Position numbers and translations under genes: made by a program. Positions 16,477-26,692 of a stretch of DNA of 64,000 nt are shown piece by piece; within the stretch, counting starts at the first letter, position 1, and the number at the start of each line of letters is the position of its first letter. Location of the stretch: the NCBI RefSeq assembly GCF_030406405.1, contig NZ_JAUEPL010000001.1:186001-250000 (forward strand), written 5' to 3'. Source of the DNA: Streptomyces ficellus (GTDB lineage Bacteria; Actinomycetota; Actinomycetes; Streptomycetales; Streptomycetaceae). Below the pieces are notes generated by a model. It saw only the letters and a program-made list of their open reading frames with translations. It was not told the origin of the DNA and searched no databases.

Positions 16477-17145
16477 GTGCACATCGTCATCATGGGCTGC
16501 GGGCGAGTGGGAGCCGCACTCGCGCAGACCCTGGAACAGCAGGGCCACACGGTCGCCGTCGTCGACCAGGACCCCACGGCCTTCCGGCGCCTGGGCTCCG
16601 GCTTCGGCGGGCGGCGCGTCACCGGGGTCGGGTTCGACCAGGACACCCTGCGTGAGGCGGGGATCGAGGAGGCCGGGGCGTTCGCCGCGGTGAGCAGCGG
16701 TGACAACTCCAACATCATCGCGGCGCGGGTGGCCCGCGAGATGTTCGGCATCGAGAACGTCGCCGCCCGGATCTACGACCCCCGGCGCGCCGAGGTCTAC
16801 CAGCGGCTGGGCATCCCCACGGTCGCCACCGTCCGCTGGACCGCGGACCAGATGCTGCGGCGGCTGCTGCCGTCGGGCGCCGAGCCGCTGTGGCGGGACC
16901 CGAGCGGCGGTGTACAGCTGGCCGAGGTGCACACCTCGCCGTCGTGGATCGGGCACAAGGTGAGCCGGCTCCAGGAGGAGACGGGCGTACGGGTCGCCTT
17001 CCTCACCCGGCTGGGCGAGGCGATCCTGCCGACGTCCCAGACGGTGCTGCAGGAAGGCGATCTGGTCCACGTGATGATGCGTACGGACGAGATCGAGAAG
17101 GTCGAGGCGTCGTTCGCCGAGGGGCCTGAGGAGGGCGGTCACTGA
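16477..17145 (+). CDS. TrkA-family potassium uptake regulatory protein (first of two)
   Basis: 222 residues from GTG 16477. An N-terminal Rossmann RCK domain (IVIMGCGRVGAALAQTLEQQ, with the second acidic dinucleotide-binding strand VAVVDQDP) is followed by a TrkA-C domain in the last 80 residues (LAEVHTSPSWIGHKVSRLQE). RCK proteins bind NAD(H) or nucleotides and gate potassium transporters from the cytoplasmic side. It overlaps the second TrkA gene by one base (TGATG), so both subunits are probably made together. The divergent APC-type permease is a likely partner, by inference. Confidence 0.9.
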   Translation: MHIVIMGCGRVGAALAQTLEQQGHTVAVVDQDPTAFRRLGSGFGGRRVTGVGFDQDTLREAGIEEAGAFAAVSSGDNSNIIAARVAREMFGIENVAARIYDPRRAEVYQRLGIPTVATVRWTADQMLRRLLPSGAEPLWRDPSGGVQLAEVHTSPSWIGHKVSRLQEETGVRVAFLTRLGEAILPTSQTVLQEGDLVHVMMRTDEIEKVEASFAEGPEEGGH

Positions 17146-17822
17146 TGCGGGTCGCTATTGCGGGCGCCGGTGCGGTGGGCCGTTCCATCGCGGGCGAGCT
17201 GCTGGAGAACGGGCACGAGGTGCTCCTGATCGACAAGGCCCCGACCGCCATCTCGGTGGAGCGGGTGCCGCAGGCGGAGTGGCTGCTGGCCGACGCGTGC
17301 GAGATCACCTCGCTGGACGAGGCCGCGCTGCAGCGCTGCAACGTGGTCATCGCGGCGACGGGTGACGACAAGGTCAACCTGGTCGTCTCGCTGCTCGCGA
17401 AGACCGAGTACGGGGTTCCCCGGGTGGTCGCCCGGGTCAACAACCCGAAGAACGAGTGGCTGTTCAACGAAGCGTGGGGCGTCGATGTGGCGGTCTCCAC
17501 GCCGCGTCTGATGTCGGCGCTGGTCGAGGAGGCGGTGAGCGTCGGCGACCTGGTCCGGCTGCTGCGCTTCAGCCACGGGGACGCGAACCTGGTGGAGCTG
17601 ACGCTGCCGCCGGAGTCGGCGCTCTCCGGTACGGCGGTGGGCGACGTGGAGTGGCCGCAGGACACCTCACTGGTGACGATCATCCGCGGCTCCCGGGTGC
17701 TGACGCCGAGCGCGGAGGAGACGCTGGAGGCGGGCGACGAGCTGCTGTTCGTGGCCGCGCAGGCGCGTGAGGAGCAGTTGGAGGACCTGCTGTCGGTACG
17801 CCGCGAGGACGCGGCGAGCTGA
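17145..17822 (+). CDS. TrkA-family potassium uptake regulatory protein (second of two)
   Basis: 225 residues. The RCK N-domain begins MRVAIAGAGAVGRSIAGELL and keeps the nucleotide-binding glycines and VLLIDKAP. A TrkA-C domain follows (VELTLPPESALSGTAVGDVE). It starts in the stop codon of the preceding homologue. The adjacent pair resembles CeoB/CeoC-type pairs of actinobacteria. A strong hairpin at 17949 ends the operon. Confidence 0.9.
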   Translation: MRVAIAGAGAVGRSIAGELLENGHEVLLIDKAPTAISVERVPQAEWLLADACEITSLDEAALQRCNVVIAATGDDKVNLVVSLLAKTEYGVPRVVARVNNPKNEWLFNEAWGVDVAVSTPRLMSALVEEAVSVGDLVRLLRFSHGDANLVELTLPPESALSGTAVGDVEWPQDTSLVTIIRGSRVLTPSAEETLEAGDELLFVAAQAREEQLEDLLSVRREDAAS

Positions 17823-17948
17823 TGCAGGGCCGTTGCGTCACGGGCCGTCGCATCGGGGCCGTTCGTTAGGCCCGTTTCGCTCGTTTCGTTACGCCTGTTT
17901 CCTTACGGTTCCTACGAATTTTCGCGTAACGCCTGTTTCGCTACGCGG

Positions 17949-17989
17949 AAGGGGCCCGGAGACGCCACCATCGGCTCCCCGGGCCCCTT
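17949..17989. terminator. Bidirectional terminator hairpin between TrkA and DUF3159 genes
   Basis: AAGGGGCCCGG pairs perfectly over 11 bp with CCGGGCCCCTT across a 19-base loop and is followed by TTT on the plus strand. It separates convergent genes and can serve both. Just before it, 17870-17945 holds degenerate repeats of GTTACGCCTGTTTC-like sequence with no coding potential. Confidence 0.7.
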
Positions 17990-18014
17990 TCCGTACGCCA
18001 CCGGCTCGGCGTGG

Positions 18015-18782
18015 TCAGGCTTCGCCGCGCTGCGGCTGGGGGTGCGGCGGGGTGGCCGCCGCGGCTGCCGCCTCGCGTTCCTTCTCGGCGCGCTCCTGCG
18101 CCTCCATCTCCGCGAACACGTCGATCGGCGGCGGGGCCTTCCGCAGGAACACCCAGGTCAGGTAGACCGCCAGCAGGAACGGCGGGATCTTCAGGGCGAC
18201 CAGTACCCAGCCGAGCTGGGTGGTGTCCGCCCACCAGTACAGCGGGAAGAGGATCGCGCACTTCCCGAGCAGGATCAGCCCCCACGCGTAGCTGGCCTTG
18301 GCGTACGCCTTCTTCCGTCCGGGGTTCCGCGTCCGCCAGGAGAGGTTCTCCTTGAAGACCGGCCCGAGGATCAGGCCGATCAGCGGGACGCCCGCCAGCG
18401 TGGTGACGATGTACGCGATGCCCAGGCCCAGCGTGTAGAGCATGCCCGGCAGGTAGAAGTCCTTGGCGTTGCCGGTCATCATCGCGAACACCACACCGAA
18501 CGCGACGCCGAAGACGCCGCTGAAGGCGTGCTTCGCGGTGTCACGGCGGATCAGCCGGACGGCGACGAGCAGGAGGGAAACCCCCAGCGCCGCGATGGCC
18601 GACAGGTGCAGGTCCTTGTTGATCGTGTAGATGGTGACGAAGAGCAGCCCGGGCAGGACCGTCTCCACCATCCCCCGTACGCCGCCGAAGGCGTCGAACA
18701 AGGCGGCTTCGGTCACCGCTTTCGTGTTGTGGGCGTCCTGCGCGTCCTGGTCGCTGGTGGTCGGCTTGTCGAGGGACGTCAC
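18015..18782 (-). CDS. DUF3159 membrane protein
   Basis: 255 residues with about six transmembrane segments (GLLFVTIYTINKDLHLSAIA; FSGVFGVAFGVVFAMMTG; GLGIAYIVTTLAGVPLIGLI) and a charged Ala-rich C-terminal tail (AEKEREAAAAAAT). This matches the actinobacterial DUF3159 family, whose function is unknown. The gene lies 3 bp after the OB-fold gene and is probably co-transcribed with it. Confidence 0.85.
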   Translation of the reverse strand: MTSLDKPTTSDQDAQDAHNTKAVTEAALFDAFGGVRGMVETVLPGLLFVTIYTINKDLHLSAIAALGVSLLLVAVRLIRRDTAKHAFSGVFGVAFGVVFAMMTGNAKDFYLPGMLYTLGLGIAYIVTTLAGVPLIGLILGPVFKENLSWRTRNPGRKKAYAKASYAWGLILLGKCAILFPLYWWADTTQLGWVLVALKIPPFLLAVYLTWVFLRKAPPPIDVFAEMEAQERAEKEREAAAAAATPPHPQPQRGEA

Positions 18783-18785
18783 CGG

Positions 18786-19184
18786 CTACTCCTGTCCGAG
18801 CGGTCGGAGTTCGTATTTGGGATTGAAGAGGACCCTCCGGCCGTGGCTCATGGAGATCCGGCCCGAGGCGATGAGCTTGCGGCCCGGCTCTATGCCCGCG
18901 ATGGAGCGCCGGCCCAGCCACACCACGTCCAGCGGGGCCGTCCCGTCGAAGAGCTCCGCCTCCAGGGCGGGCACACCGGCCCGCGGACGCAGGGTGACCG
19001 TCCGCAAGGTACCAGTCACCTTGACGATCTGCCGGTCATCGCAGTCGGAGATACGGATGCACCCCGAAGCCTGTGCGTCCTCACGCAGCTCCTCCGACTC
19101 CAGGTCCCCCTGGGAGCTGGACAGCCGGTCGAGCATCCGGCGGAGGCGGCCGGCCTGCTTCTCGGTTCGCGGTGCGGCACTCAT
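18786..19184 (-). CDS. OB-fold nucleic-acid-binding domain protein
   Basis: 132 residues. Residues about 45-125 form a five-strand OB pattern (IVKVTGTLRTVTLRP; LEAELFDGTAPLDVVWLGRR; RKLIASGRISMSHGRRVLFN), as in tRNA/ssDNA-binding OB domains. The N-terminus is a charged helix (AGRLRRMLDRLSSS). It is commonly found beside DUF3159 in Streptomyces. The actual ligand is unknown. Confidence 0.85.
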   Translation of the reverse strand: MSAAPRTEKQAGRLRRMLDRLSSSQGDLESEELREDAQASGCIRISDCDDRQIVKVTGTLRTVTLRPRAGVPALEAELFDGTAPLDVVWLGRRSIAGIEPGRKLIASGRISMSHGRRVLFNPKYELRPLGQE

Positions 19185-19218
19185 ACAGAAAGCCTACCGG
19201 CCCCCACTGTCGGCGGAA

Positions 19219-19901
<683 letters not shown>

Positions 19902-19905
<4 letters not shown>

Positions 19906-22496
19906 GAGGGGCCTGCTTTCTGGAGAGAGGGGGGCTGGGGCGAGGGGGGCTGGGGTGTGGAGGGCTGGGGCGAGGGGGCGTCGGCGGAGGTGACCGGGGT
20001 GGCCGCGGCCTTGAGCGTGAGCACCATGGTCAGGCCGCCGCCGGGGGTGTCCTCGGCGGTGATGGTGCCGCCCATCGCCTCGACGAACCCGCGGGCGACC
20101 GCGAGGCCGAGGCCCACGCCCGCGCCGCGCGGCGCGTCGCCGAAGCGCTGGAAGGGCTCGAAGATCCGTTCCTTGCCGTCGTCGGGGACGCCCGGGCCCC
20201 GGTCCACGACGCGCACCTCGACCCGTTCGGCGATCGCGCTCGCGGACACGAGTACCGGTGCGGCGCCCGTGCTGTATTTGACGGCGTTCTCGACGATGTT
20301 GGCGACCGCCCGCTCCAGGAGGCCCTTGTCGACCTCGACCATCGGCAGGCTCTCGGGGATGTCCAGCTCCGCGCTGCCGTCGGGGACACCGCCGAGCGCC
20401 ATGGGAACGACCTCGTCCAGGTCGATGGCGCGGATCAGCGGCGTGACCGTACCGGTCTGGAGGCGCGACATGTCGAGCAGGTTGCCGACGAGGTGATCGA
20501 GCCGGTCGGCGCCCGCCTCGATGCCTTCGAGGAGCTCGGCCCGGTCCTCCTCGGACCATTCGACGTCGTCGGACCGCAGCGACGACACGGCCGCCTTGAT
20601 GCCCGCGAGGGGGGTACGGAGGTCATGGCTGACGGCCGCCAGCAGCGAGGTGCGGATCTTGTTGCCCTCGGCGAGTTTCCGGGCCTCCTCGGCCTGGCCG
20701 ACCAGTCGCTGCCGGTCCAGTACGACGGCGGCCTGGGCGGCGAACGCGCCCAGCACCCGGCGGTCCTCGGCGGGCAGGACCCGCCCCGAGAGCGCGAGCG
20801 CCATATGGTCGCCGACCGGCATGTCGACGTCCGCGTCCTCGGGACGCGCCACCGGCCGGCGTCCGACGCTGCCCGCCCGGGTCCACGGCTCGACGTCGCT
20901 CTCGCGCTCCAGCAGCGCCACCGACTCCATCGCGAACGTCTCGCGGACCCGCTCCAGCAGGGCGTCCAGCGCGGTCTCCCCGCGCAGCACGCTGCCGGCC
21001 AGGAAGGACAGGATCTCCGACTCGGCGCGCAGCCGGGCGGCCTGATGGGTGCGTCGGGCGGCCAGGTCCACCACCGACGCCACCGACACGGCCACGCCGA
21101 AGAAGACGGCGATGGCCACGATGTTCTTCGGGTCGGCGATCGTCAGCCGGTGGAAGGGCGGGGCGAAGAACCAGTTGAGCAGCAGCGACCCGAAGGCGGC
21201 CGAGGCGAGGGACGGGACCAGGCCGCCAAGCAGCGCGGACGCCACGGTCAGCGACAGGAACAGCAGCATGTCGTTGGCGAGGCCGAGGTCCGCGTCGATG
21301 TGCGTGAGCAGCAGGGTGAGCAGGGCGGGACCGGCGATGCCGGTCAGCCAGCCGCAGATGACGCGGGAGCGGCCGAGGCGGGCGCCGCGCGCGAGCGGCA
21401 GCCCGCGGCCCCGGGCCACCTCCTCGTGGGTGACGATGTGGACGTCCAGGTCGGGCCCGGACTCGCGGGCGACGGTGGCGCCGACGCCGGGCCCGAACAC
21501 GTACTGCCAGGCCTTGCGGCGGCTGGAGCCCAGCACGATCTGGGTGGCGTTGACGCCTCGGGCGAACTCCAGCAGCGCGGAGGGCACGTCGTCGCCTATG
21601 ACGTGGTGGAAGGAGCCGCCGAGGTCCTCGACCAGGGTGCGCTGGACGGCCAGCTCCTTGGGCGAGGCGGAGGTCAGGCCGTCGCTGCGGGCGATGTAGA
21701 CGGCGAGGATCTCGCTGCCGGAGCCCTTGGCGGCCATCCGGGCGGCGCGGCGGATCAGGGTGCGGCCCTCGGGGCCGCCGGTGAGGCCGACGACGATGCG
21801 TTCGCGGGCCTGCCAGGTGGAGCGGATGTTGTGCTCGCCGCGGTACTGCTGGAGGTACTCGTCGACGCGGTCGGCCGTCCACAGCAGCGCGAGTTCGCGC
21901 AGGGCCGTGAGGTTGCCGGGGCGGAAGTAATGGGAGAGAGCCGCGTCGACCTTGTCGGGCTGGTAGATGTTGCCGTGGGCCATGCGGCGGCGCAGCGCCT
22001 GGGGCGACATGTCGACCAGCTCTATCTGGTCGGCGCGGCGGACCACCTCGTCGGGGACGGTCTCCCGCTGCCGTACGCCGGTTATCGACTCCACGACGTC
22101 GCCGAGTGACTCCAGGTGCTGGATGTTGACGGTCGATATGACGTCGATACCGGCGGCGAGCAGCTCCTCGACGTCCTGCCACCGTTTGGCGTTGCGCGTG
22201 CCGGGGACGTTGGTGTGGGCCAGCTCGTCCACCAGGGCGACCGCGGGGCGGCGTGCGAGGACGGCGTCGACGTCCATCTCGGTGAAGGCGGCGCCCCGGT
22301 GCTCGATGGCGCGGCGCGGGATCTGTTCGAGGCCGTGCAGCATCACTTCCGTACGGGGGCGGTCGTGGTGCTCGACGAAGGCGACGACGCAGTCGGTGCC
22401 CCGCTCCAGGCGGCGGTGTGCCTCGGAGAGCATGGCGTACGTCTTGCCGACGCCCGGTGCCGCACCGAGGTAGATCCGAAGCTTGCCGCGTCCCAT
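19902..22496 (-). CDS. kdpD: KdpD sensor histidine kinase
   Basis: 864 residues in the full KdpD order: N-terminal KdpD domain with a Walker A motif (GAAPGVGKTYAML) and DELAHTNVPG; a USP-like domain (about 230-370: ERIVVGLTGGPEGRTLIRRA); four membrane segments (about 395-490); a GAF-like region; H-box VSHDLRTPLAGIKAAVSSLR; and an ATPase core (VENAVKYS, DRGPGVPDD, GAGVGLGLAVARG). The last 25 residues are a low-complexity Pro/Gln/Ser tail (SPQPSTPQPPSPQPP), unusual for the family and overlapping kdpE. It probably responds to low potassium. Confidence 0.93.
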
Positions 22497-22708
22497 GGCC
22501 TCATTGTCGTTCTCGTTCGCGTACGTGTGCGGTGTGCACGCACAGCGTCGACCTTACGGCCAGGGGTTCCGGCGAAGGGGGCGCGAGGTCCGGTTCCGGG
22601 GCGTCTTGACGGGATTCTGATGCTTCTGTGCTGCTTCTGTGCTGCTCCTGCGCCGCGTCTGCGCTGCGTCCACGCCGCCGCCCGCCGTGCCTCGGCGACC
22701 GCACACGA

Positions 22709-22752
22709 GTGGGCCGTGCCCCGTACGCGATGCCGTACGGGACACGGCCCAC
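22709..22752. terminator. Hairpin terminator after DUF3710 gene
   Basis: GTGGGCCGTG-CCCCGTAC pairs with GTACGGGACACGGCCCAC around an 8-base loop, giving a stem of about 17 bp. It lies 13 bp beyond the stop of the leftward DUF3710 gene. Left of it, 22622-22650, the 11-base unit GCTTCTGTGCT is repeated in tandem. Confidence 0.7.
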
Positions 22753-22764
22753 CATCCGTGCGCG

Positions 22765-23529
22765 TCAGCGGACCTCGGTGATCTCCGGGCCCCGCTGCAA
22801 CTGACCCATGCCGCCCGAGAAACGCGAGTTCTCCTGGTCCTCCTGCTGAACGCCCTCGGGGACCATCTGCGCGTCGTTCGGAAGCTTCAGGACGATCGGG
22901 TCGCGCGGCGCCATCGGCCCCTCGCCCCGTACCACCACGGTGTCCCGGAAGATCTGCTCCAGCAGTCCCGCGGCCTCCGGCTGCACCGCGCCCTGCCCGG
23001 AGATCACTCCGCGCAGGAACCAGCGCGGGCCGTCCACGCCGACGAAGCGCACCAGCTGCACACCGCCGGTGCCGTCCGGCAGCTGGACCGGGACCTGGGC
23101 CCGCAGCTCCCAGCCGAGCGGGCCCTCGACCTCATCGATGATGCCGCCCTGCTGGGTGATGCCGGAGGCGATCTCCTCGCGGACCTCGCCCCAGATGCCT
23201 TCCTTCTTGGGGGCGGCGAACGCCTGCAGCTGGATGGCGCTGTCACGCAGCACCACCGTCGCCGCGACGATCGCGTCGCCCGCGACCTCCACCCGCAGCT
23301 CCATGCCCTCGACTCCGGGCACGAACATGCCGCCCAGGTCCACCCGGCCTTCCTCGGGCCTGGACACCTCGGAGATGTCCCAGGGACCGTCGGGCCGGGG
23401 CGCCGGCGGAAGGTTCACCCGGCGCGGCTCGCTGTCCACCGCGTCGTCAGTGCCGACCTCGTCGACGACCTGCTCGGCCTCGCCCGCTGCGTCCGCAGCG
23501 GCACTGCTCTTCTTGCGACGTCCGAACAC
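22765..23529 (-). CDS. DUF3710 protein
   Basis: 254 residues from GTG 23529 (VFGRRKKSSAAADAAG) with GGAAGGA upstream; the frame is open further up but lacks a good ribosome site. An acidic N-terminal 40 residues are followed by the DUF3710 domain (RVNLPPAPRPDGPWDISEV; GRVDLGGMFVPGVEGMELR; QGGIIDEVEGPLGWELRA). Soluble, no catalytic motif visible, function unknown in the family. It follows dut by a single base and is likely co-transcribed. Confidence 0.88.
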   Translation of the reverse strand: MFGRRKKSSAAADAAGEAEQVVDEVGTDDAVDSEPRRVNLPPAPRPDGPWDISEVSRPEEGRVDLGGMFVPGVEGMELRVEVAGDAIVAATVVLRDSAIQLQAFAAPKKEGIWGEVREEIASGITQQGGIIDEVEGPLGWELRAQVPVQLPDGTGGVQLVRFVGVDGPRWFLRGVISGQGAVQPEAAGLLEQIFRDTVVVRGEGPMAPRDPIVLKLPNDAQMVPEGVQQEDQENSRFSGGMGQLQRGPEITEVR

Positions 23530-23530
23530 G

Positions 23531-24043
23531 TCACTGTCCTTCCCGGTCGGATACGACCGAAGCGTATCGATTCCCACCCGTCCAACCCTCCACGGCGGCA
23601 TGACCGCCGGTGGACCCGAAGCCCCCCTCGGCCCGGGCCGAGCCGGGAAGCTCCGCGACCTCGTGGAAGCGGATCCTCTCGACTTGCTGAACGACCAGTT
23701 GGGCGATCCGGTCGAACCGTTCGAACCGCACGCTCTCGCGCGGGTCCAGGTTGACCACGATCACCTTGATCTCCCCACGGTACCCGGCATCCACCGTCCC
23801 TGGGGCATTCACGAGAGCCACTCCGCAGCGAGCGGCGAGCCCCGAGCGGGGATGCACGAAGGCCGCGTACCCGTCCGGCAGCGCGATCGACACGCCGGTG
23901 GGCAGAACCGCGCGCTCGCCCGGGGCCAGCTCGGCGGCCTCGGTGGTGACGAGATCGACGCCGGCGTCGCCCGGGTGCCCGTACGAGGGGATCGGCACCT
24001 CCGGGTCCACGCGGCGGATCAGGACGTCAACGGGGTTACGCAT
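23531..24043 (-). CDS. dut: dUTP diphosphatase
   Basis: 170 residues, a trimeric dUTPase. The motifs are in order: PGDAGVDLVTTE (I), HPRSGLAARCGVALVNAPG (II), GTVDAGYRGEIKVIVVNLD (III), RFDRIAQLVVQQV (IV) and GGFGSTGGH (V, the mobile C-terminal arm). It hydrolyses dUTP to dUMP, limiting uracil in DNA. The start ATG overlaps the thioesterase stop (TGATG). Confidence 0.96.
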   Translation of the reverse strand: MRNPVDVLIRRVDPEVPIPSYGHPGDAGVDLVTTEAAELAPGERAVLPTGVSIALPDGYAAFVHPRSGLAARCGVALVNAPGTVDAGYRGEIKVIVVNLDPRESVRFERFDRIAQLVVQQVERIRFHEVAELPGSARAEGGFGSTGGHAAVEGWTGGNRYASVVSDREGQ

Positions 24044-24618
24044 CAGGGGTTCACCTCGAAGGCGCGGGCGCGCCGGAGCTGGTCGGGGTCGGCCATCGCC
24101 GCCTGGATCTCCTCCGGGCGGCCGTTGTCGATGAAGTGATCGACCTTGACCTCGATGAAGAGGGCGTCGGCGCGGACCGCTACGGGCCCCTCGGGGCCGC
24201 CGATCCTGCCGGTCGCCGTGCAGTAAATCTTCCGGCCGTGTACGGCGGTGACCTCGGCCTGAAGGTGCAGCACCGTGCCGACGGGCACCGGGCGCACGAA
24301 GTCGGTCTCCAGCCGGCCGGTCACCGCGATCACCCGCAGCAGCCAGTTCAGCGAGCCGAGCGTCTCGTCGAGCGCGGTGGCGAGGATGCCGCCGTGCGCG
24401 AGGCCCGGAGCGCCCTGGTGGTCGATCGTGACCGTGAACTCGGCCGTGATGGTGACGCCCTCGCCTGCCCTGGCCTCCAGGTGCAGCCCGTGGGGCTGTC
24501 CGCCGCCGCAGCCGAAGCAGTGCTCGTAGTGGGCGCCCAGCAGTTCGCCCGGGACGGGGGCGTCGGGGTGCCTTACCGGCGGTATGGCGTCGGCTGGAGG
24601 CGTCAGTGCAGTGCTCAC
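24043..24618 (-). CDS. PaaI/hotdog-fold thioesterase family protein
   Basis: 191 residues from GTG 24618. The central region has a hotdog thioesterase signature: HYEHCFGCGGGQPHGLHLEA, then HQGAPGLAHGGILATALDET, where the HGG motif lies at the active site. Such enzymes hydrolyse acyl-CoA thioesters. The substrate is unknown, and linkage to dut is positional. It is divergent from the DUF3093 gene with 58 bp between starts. Confidence 0.85.
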   Translation of the reverse strand: MSTALTPPADAIPPVRHPDAPVPGELLGAHYEHCFGCGGGQPHGLHLEARAGEGVTITAEFTVTIDHQGAPGLAHGGILATALDETLGSLNWLLRVIAVTGRLETDFVRPVPVGTVLHLQAEVTAVHGRKIYCTATGRIGGPEGPVAVRADALFIEVKVDHFIDNGRPEEIQAAMADPDQLRRARAFEVNP

Positions 24619-24676
24619 AGCGGGAGACCTTACCCGCGCGGCGGACGACCGGTCGCGCCGTGCCAAGCTTGGGTGT

Positions 24677-25180
24677 ATGCAGCCCTCCGACGCGGCTTTG
24701 GCCCCCCAGTACGACGAACGTCTCACCGCTCCCCGCTCCTGGTGGCTGATCGCCGCCCTGCTGGGCGTCTCCGGCGGGTTGATCATGCTTCCGCTGGGCA
24801 CCCTGCCGATGCTGGGCGGCCTGATCGTCGCGGGCGCGCTGGCGGCGATGGGGGTCAGTTCGTACGGCTCCGCGCGGATCCGTGTGGTGGCGGGCTCGCT
24901 GGTGGCGGGCGACGCCCGCATCCCGGTGTCGGCGCTCGGCGAGCCGGAGGTGCTGGACGCCGAGGAGGCGCGCGCCTGGCGCACGTACAAGGCCGATACG
25001 CGCGCCTTCATGCTGATGCGCGGCTATGTCCCGGAGGCCGTCCGCGTCGAGGTGACGGACCCGGCCGATCCGACGCCGTACGTCTATGTGTCGAGCCGCG
25101 AACCGAAGGCCCTGGCAGCGGCGCTCACGCACGCACGGGCGCCGCAGGACCCTCAGGACCCGCAGGACCCGCCGGCCTAG
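24677..25180 (+). CDS. DUF3093 membrane protein
   Basis: 167 residues. After an 18-residue cytoplasmic N-terminus come two transmembrane helices (WWLIAALLGVSGGLIMLPL; MLGGLIVAGALAAMGVSSYG) and then a soluble beta-rich domain (IRVVAGSLVAGDARIPVSAL; YVYVSSREPKALAAAL). This matches DUF3093, function unknown. The C-terminal DPQDPQDPP repeat is species-variable. It overlaps the convergent gene end at 25177 by 4 bp. Confidence 0.85.
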   Translation: MQPSDAALAPQYDERLTAPRSWWLIAALLGVSGGLIMLPLGTLPMLGGLIVAGALAAMGVSSYGSARIRVVAGSLVAGDARIPVSALGEPEVLDAEEARAWRTYKADTRAFMLMRGYVPEAVRVEVTDPADPTPYVYVSSREPKALAAALTHARAPQDPQDPQDPPA

Positions 25181-26073
25181 AAACCGAGCTCCTTGGGGTT
25201 CTCGGGCTGGTCCAGCGGGGGCAGCTCGGCAAGCGCGTCCCAGGGCACCTGGCGGCGGCGCAGGTCCGCGCGGATGTGCTCGGCGAGCTTCTTGGTGTCG
25301 CGCCGGTTCATCACGGCGCCGACTGCGGCGCCGACCATGAACGGCATCAGGTTCGGCAGGTTGCGCGCCATGCGCTTCATGATCTGATGGCGGAGCTGGC
25401 GCTTCATACCGCCGCCCAGGGCGGCGTTGACGGTGGCGGGCTTGGTGACGTCGATCCCGCGCTCCTCCGTCCAGGAGGTGAGGTACGCCGTCGCGCGCTG
25501 TCTGACGTTTCCCGGGGGGCGCTGGCCGTACACCTCGTGGAGTTCGGCGATGAGCTTCAGTTCGATCGCCGCGACGCCGGTGATCTCGGCGGCCAGCTCG
25601 GCCGGCATCGCGGGGGGTACGGGCAGCATGGCGGCCACGCCCACGCCGGCGCCCACGGTGGAGGTGGCATTGGCCGCGCCCGCGATCAGTTTGTCCGCGA
25701 GCTGCTCGGGGCCAAGGCCCGGGAACTGTCTGCGCAAGGTGGCCAGGTCGCGGACGGGAACGCGCGGGGCGTTGTCGATGAGCCGGTCGGCGAGATGGGA
25801 CAGGCCCGCCCTGGCGCCTTGGCGGCCCTTCTGTACGCCACGCCTGACGGCGTCCATGCGCCGTGCCCTGACCGGCTTCCCTGCCCCTCCGGCTGCCTCG
25901 AGCGAGGCCGAGGGGCCTCGCTCGTCATCACGCGCGCCGGGGGAGGGCAGGAGGGCGGAGTGCTCGGCGGGCGCGTGGTGGGCGCCTGCCGGGTCTGTGC
26001 CGCCCTGGTACGCCTCCGGCTTCCTGCTACGGAGCCGGAAGCGTCGCTTCCGATACGGGGTGTCGCCTGCCAC
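25177..26073 (-). CDS. Conserved hypothetical protein, possibly EcsC-like
   Basis: 298 residues from GTG 26073. A basic N-terminus is followed by a helical domain: LSHLADRLIDNAPRVPVRDL, then a Gly/Ala segment AGAANATSTVGAGVGVAAML, then AELAAEITGVAAIELKLIAE and, near the end, LPNLMPFMVGAAVGAVMNRR. The glycine-rich segment is reminiscent of EcsC-type proteins but I am not sure of the family. A later start at M72 (MDAVRRGVQ) would remove the disordered N-terminus. It lies 13 bp after the DUF4193 gene. Confidence 0.7.
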   Translation of the reverse strand: MAGDTPYRKRRFRLRSRKPEAYQGGTDPAGAHHAPAEHSALLPSPGARDDERGPSASLEAAGGAGKPVRARRMDAVRRGVQKGRQGARAGLSHLADRLIDNAPRVPVRDLATLRRQFPGLGPEQLADKLIAGAANATSTVGAGVGVAAMLPVPPAMPAELAAEITGVAAIELKLIAELHEVYGQRPPGNVRQRATAYLTSWTEERGIDVTKPATVNAALGGGMKRQLRHQIMKRMARNLPNLMPFMVGAAVGAVMNRRDTKKLAEHIRADLRRRQVPWDALAELPPLDQPENPKELGF

Positions 26074-26086
26074 GGCCGACCGGACC

Positions 26087-26383
26087 TCAGTCGCAGTCTC
26101 GGCAGATCGGCTGACCGTTCTTCTCGCGAGCCAGCTGGCTGCGGTGGTGGACCAGGAAGCAGCTCATGCAGGTGAACTCGTCCGCCTGCTTGGGCAGCAC
26201 CCGGACGGCCAGCTCCTCGTTCGAGAGGTCGGCGCCAGGCAGCTCCAGCCCCTCCGCGGCCTCGAACTCGTCGACGTCGACGGTCGAGGTCGACTTGTCG
26301 TTCCGCCGTGCCTTCAGCTCTTCAAGACTGTCCGAGTCGACGTCGTCGTCGGTCTTGCGTGGGGTGTCGTAATCCGTTGCCAT
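26087..26383 (-). CDS. DUF4193 zinc-ribbon protein
   Basis: 98 residues from ATG 26383, with GGGGGAGAG upstream. An acidic N-terminal half (TDDDVDSDSLEELKAR; TSTVDVDEFEAAEGLELPG) precedes a C-terminal zinc ribbon with paired cysteines, CMSC and CRDC, separated by about 20 residues. It matches actinobacterial DUF4193, a small conserved protein of unknown role. About 300 bp upstream the intergenic region carries two palindromes. Confidence 0.9.
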   Translation of the reverse strand: MATDYDTPRKTDDDVDSDSLEELKARRNDKSTSTVDVDEFEAAEGLELPGADLSNEELAVRVLPKQADEFTCMSCFLVHHRSQLAREKNGQPICRDCD

Positions 26384-26549
26384 GTCGCTCTCCCCCTCTG
26401 GGTGTTTGCGGTGTCTCCAGCGCACGTAACGCGTGAGAGGCCGGACTTGTGCCCGACCTGAGGCGGAGATTTTGCCTCACATCAAGGTCTGTTACTCAAT
26501 CGACACCCAACCGGACCCCTCACGAGTGATCGGGTTTAGGTGGCGAACG

Positions 26550-26565
26550 GGACCGTACACGGTCC
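26550..26565. promoter_or_regulatory. Palindrome upstream of DUF4193 gene
   Basis: GGACCGT-AC-ACGGTCC is a perfect 7-bp inverted repeat with a 2-bp centre. It lies in the 394-bp region between the DUF4193 start and the cutS end. It could be an operator; no regulator is assigned. Confidence 0.4.
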
Positions 26566-26692
26566 GGAAGCCGCGCCTTACAGGCACCACCCCGTGTACT
26601 TCCCGTGATCCAGCCCCCTGGAAACCCGGACTTTTCCTGGTTTTCCGGGGGAATTCTTGATCACGGAGAGTAGATGGCCGGAAACGGTCCCT

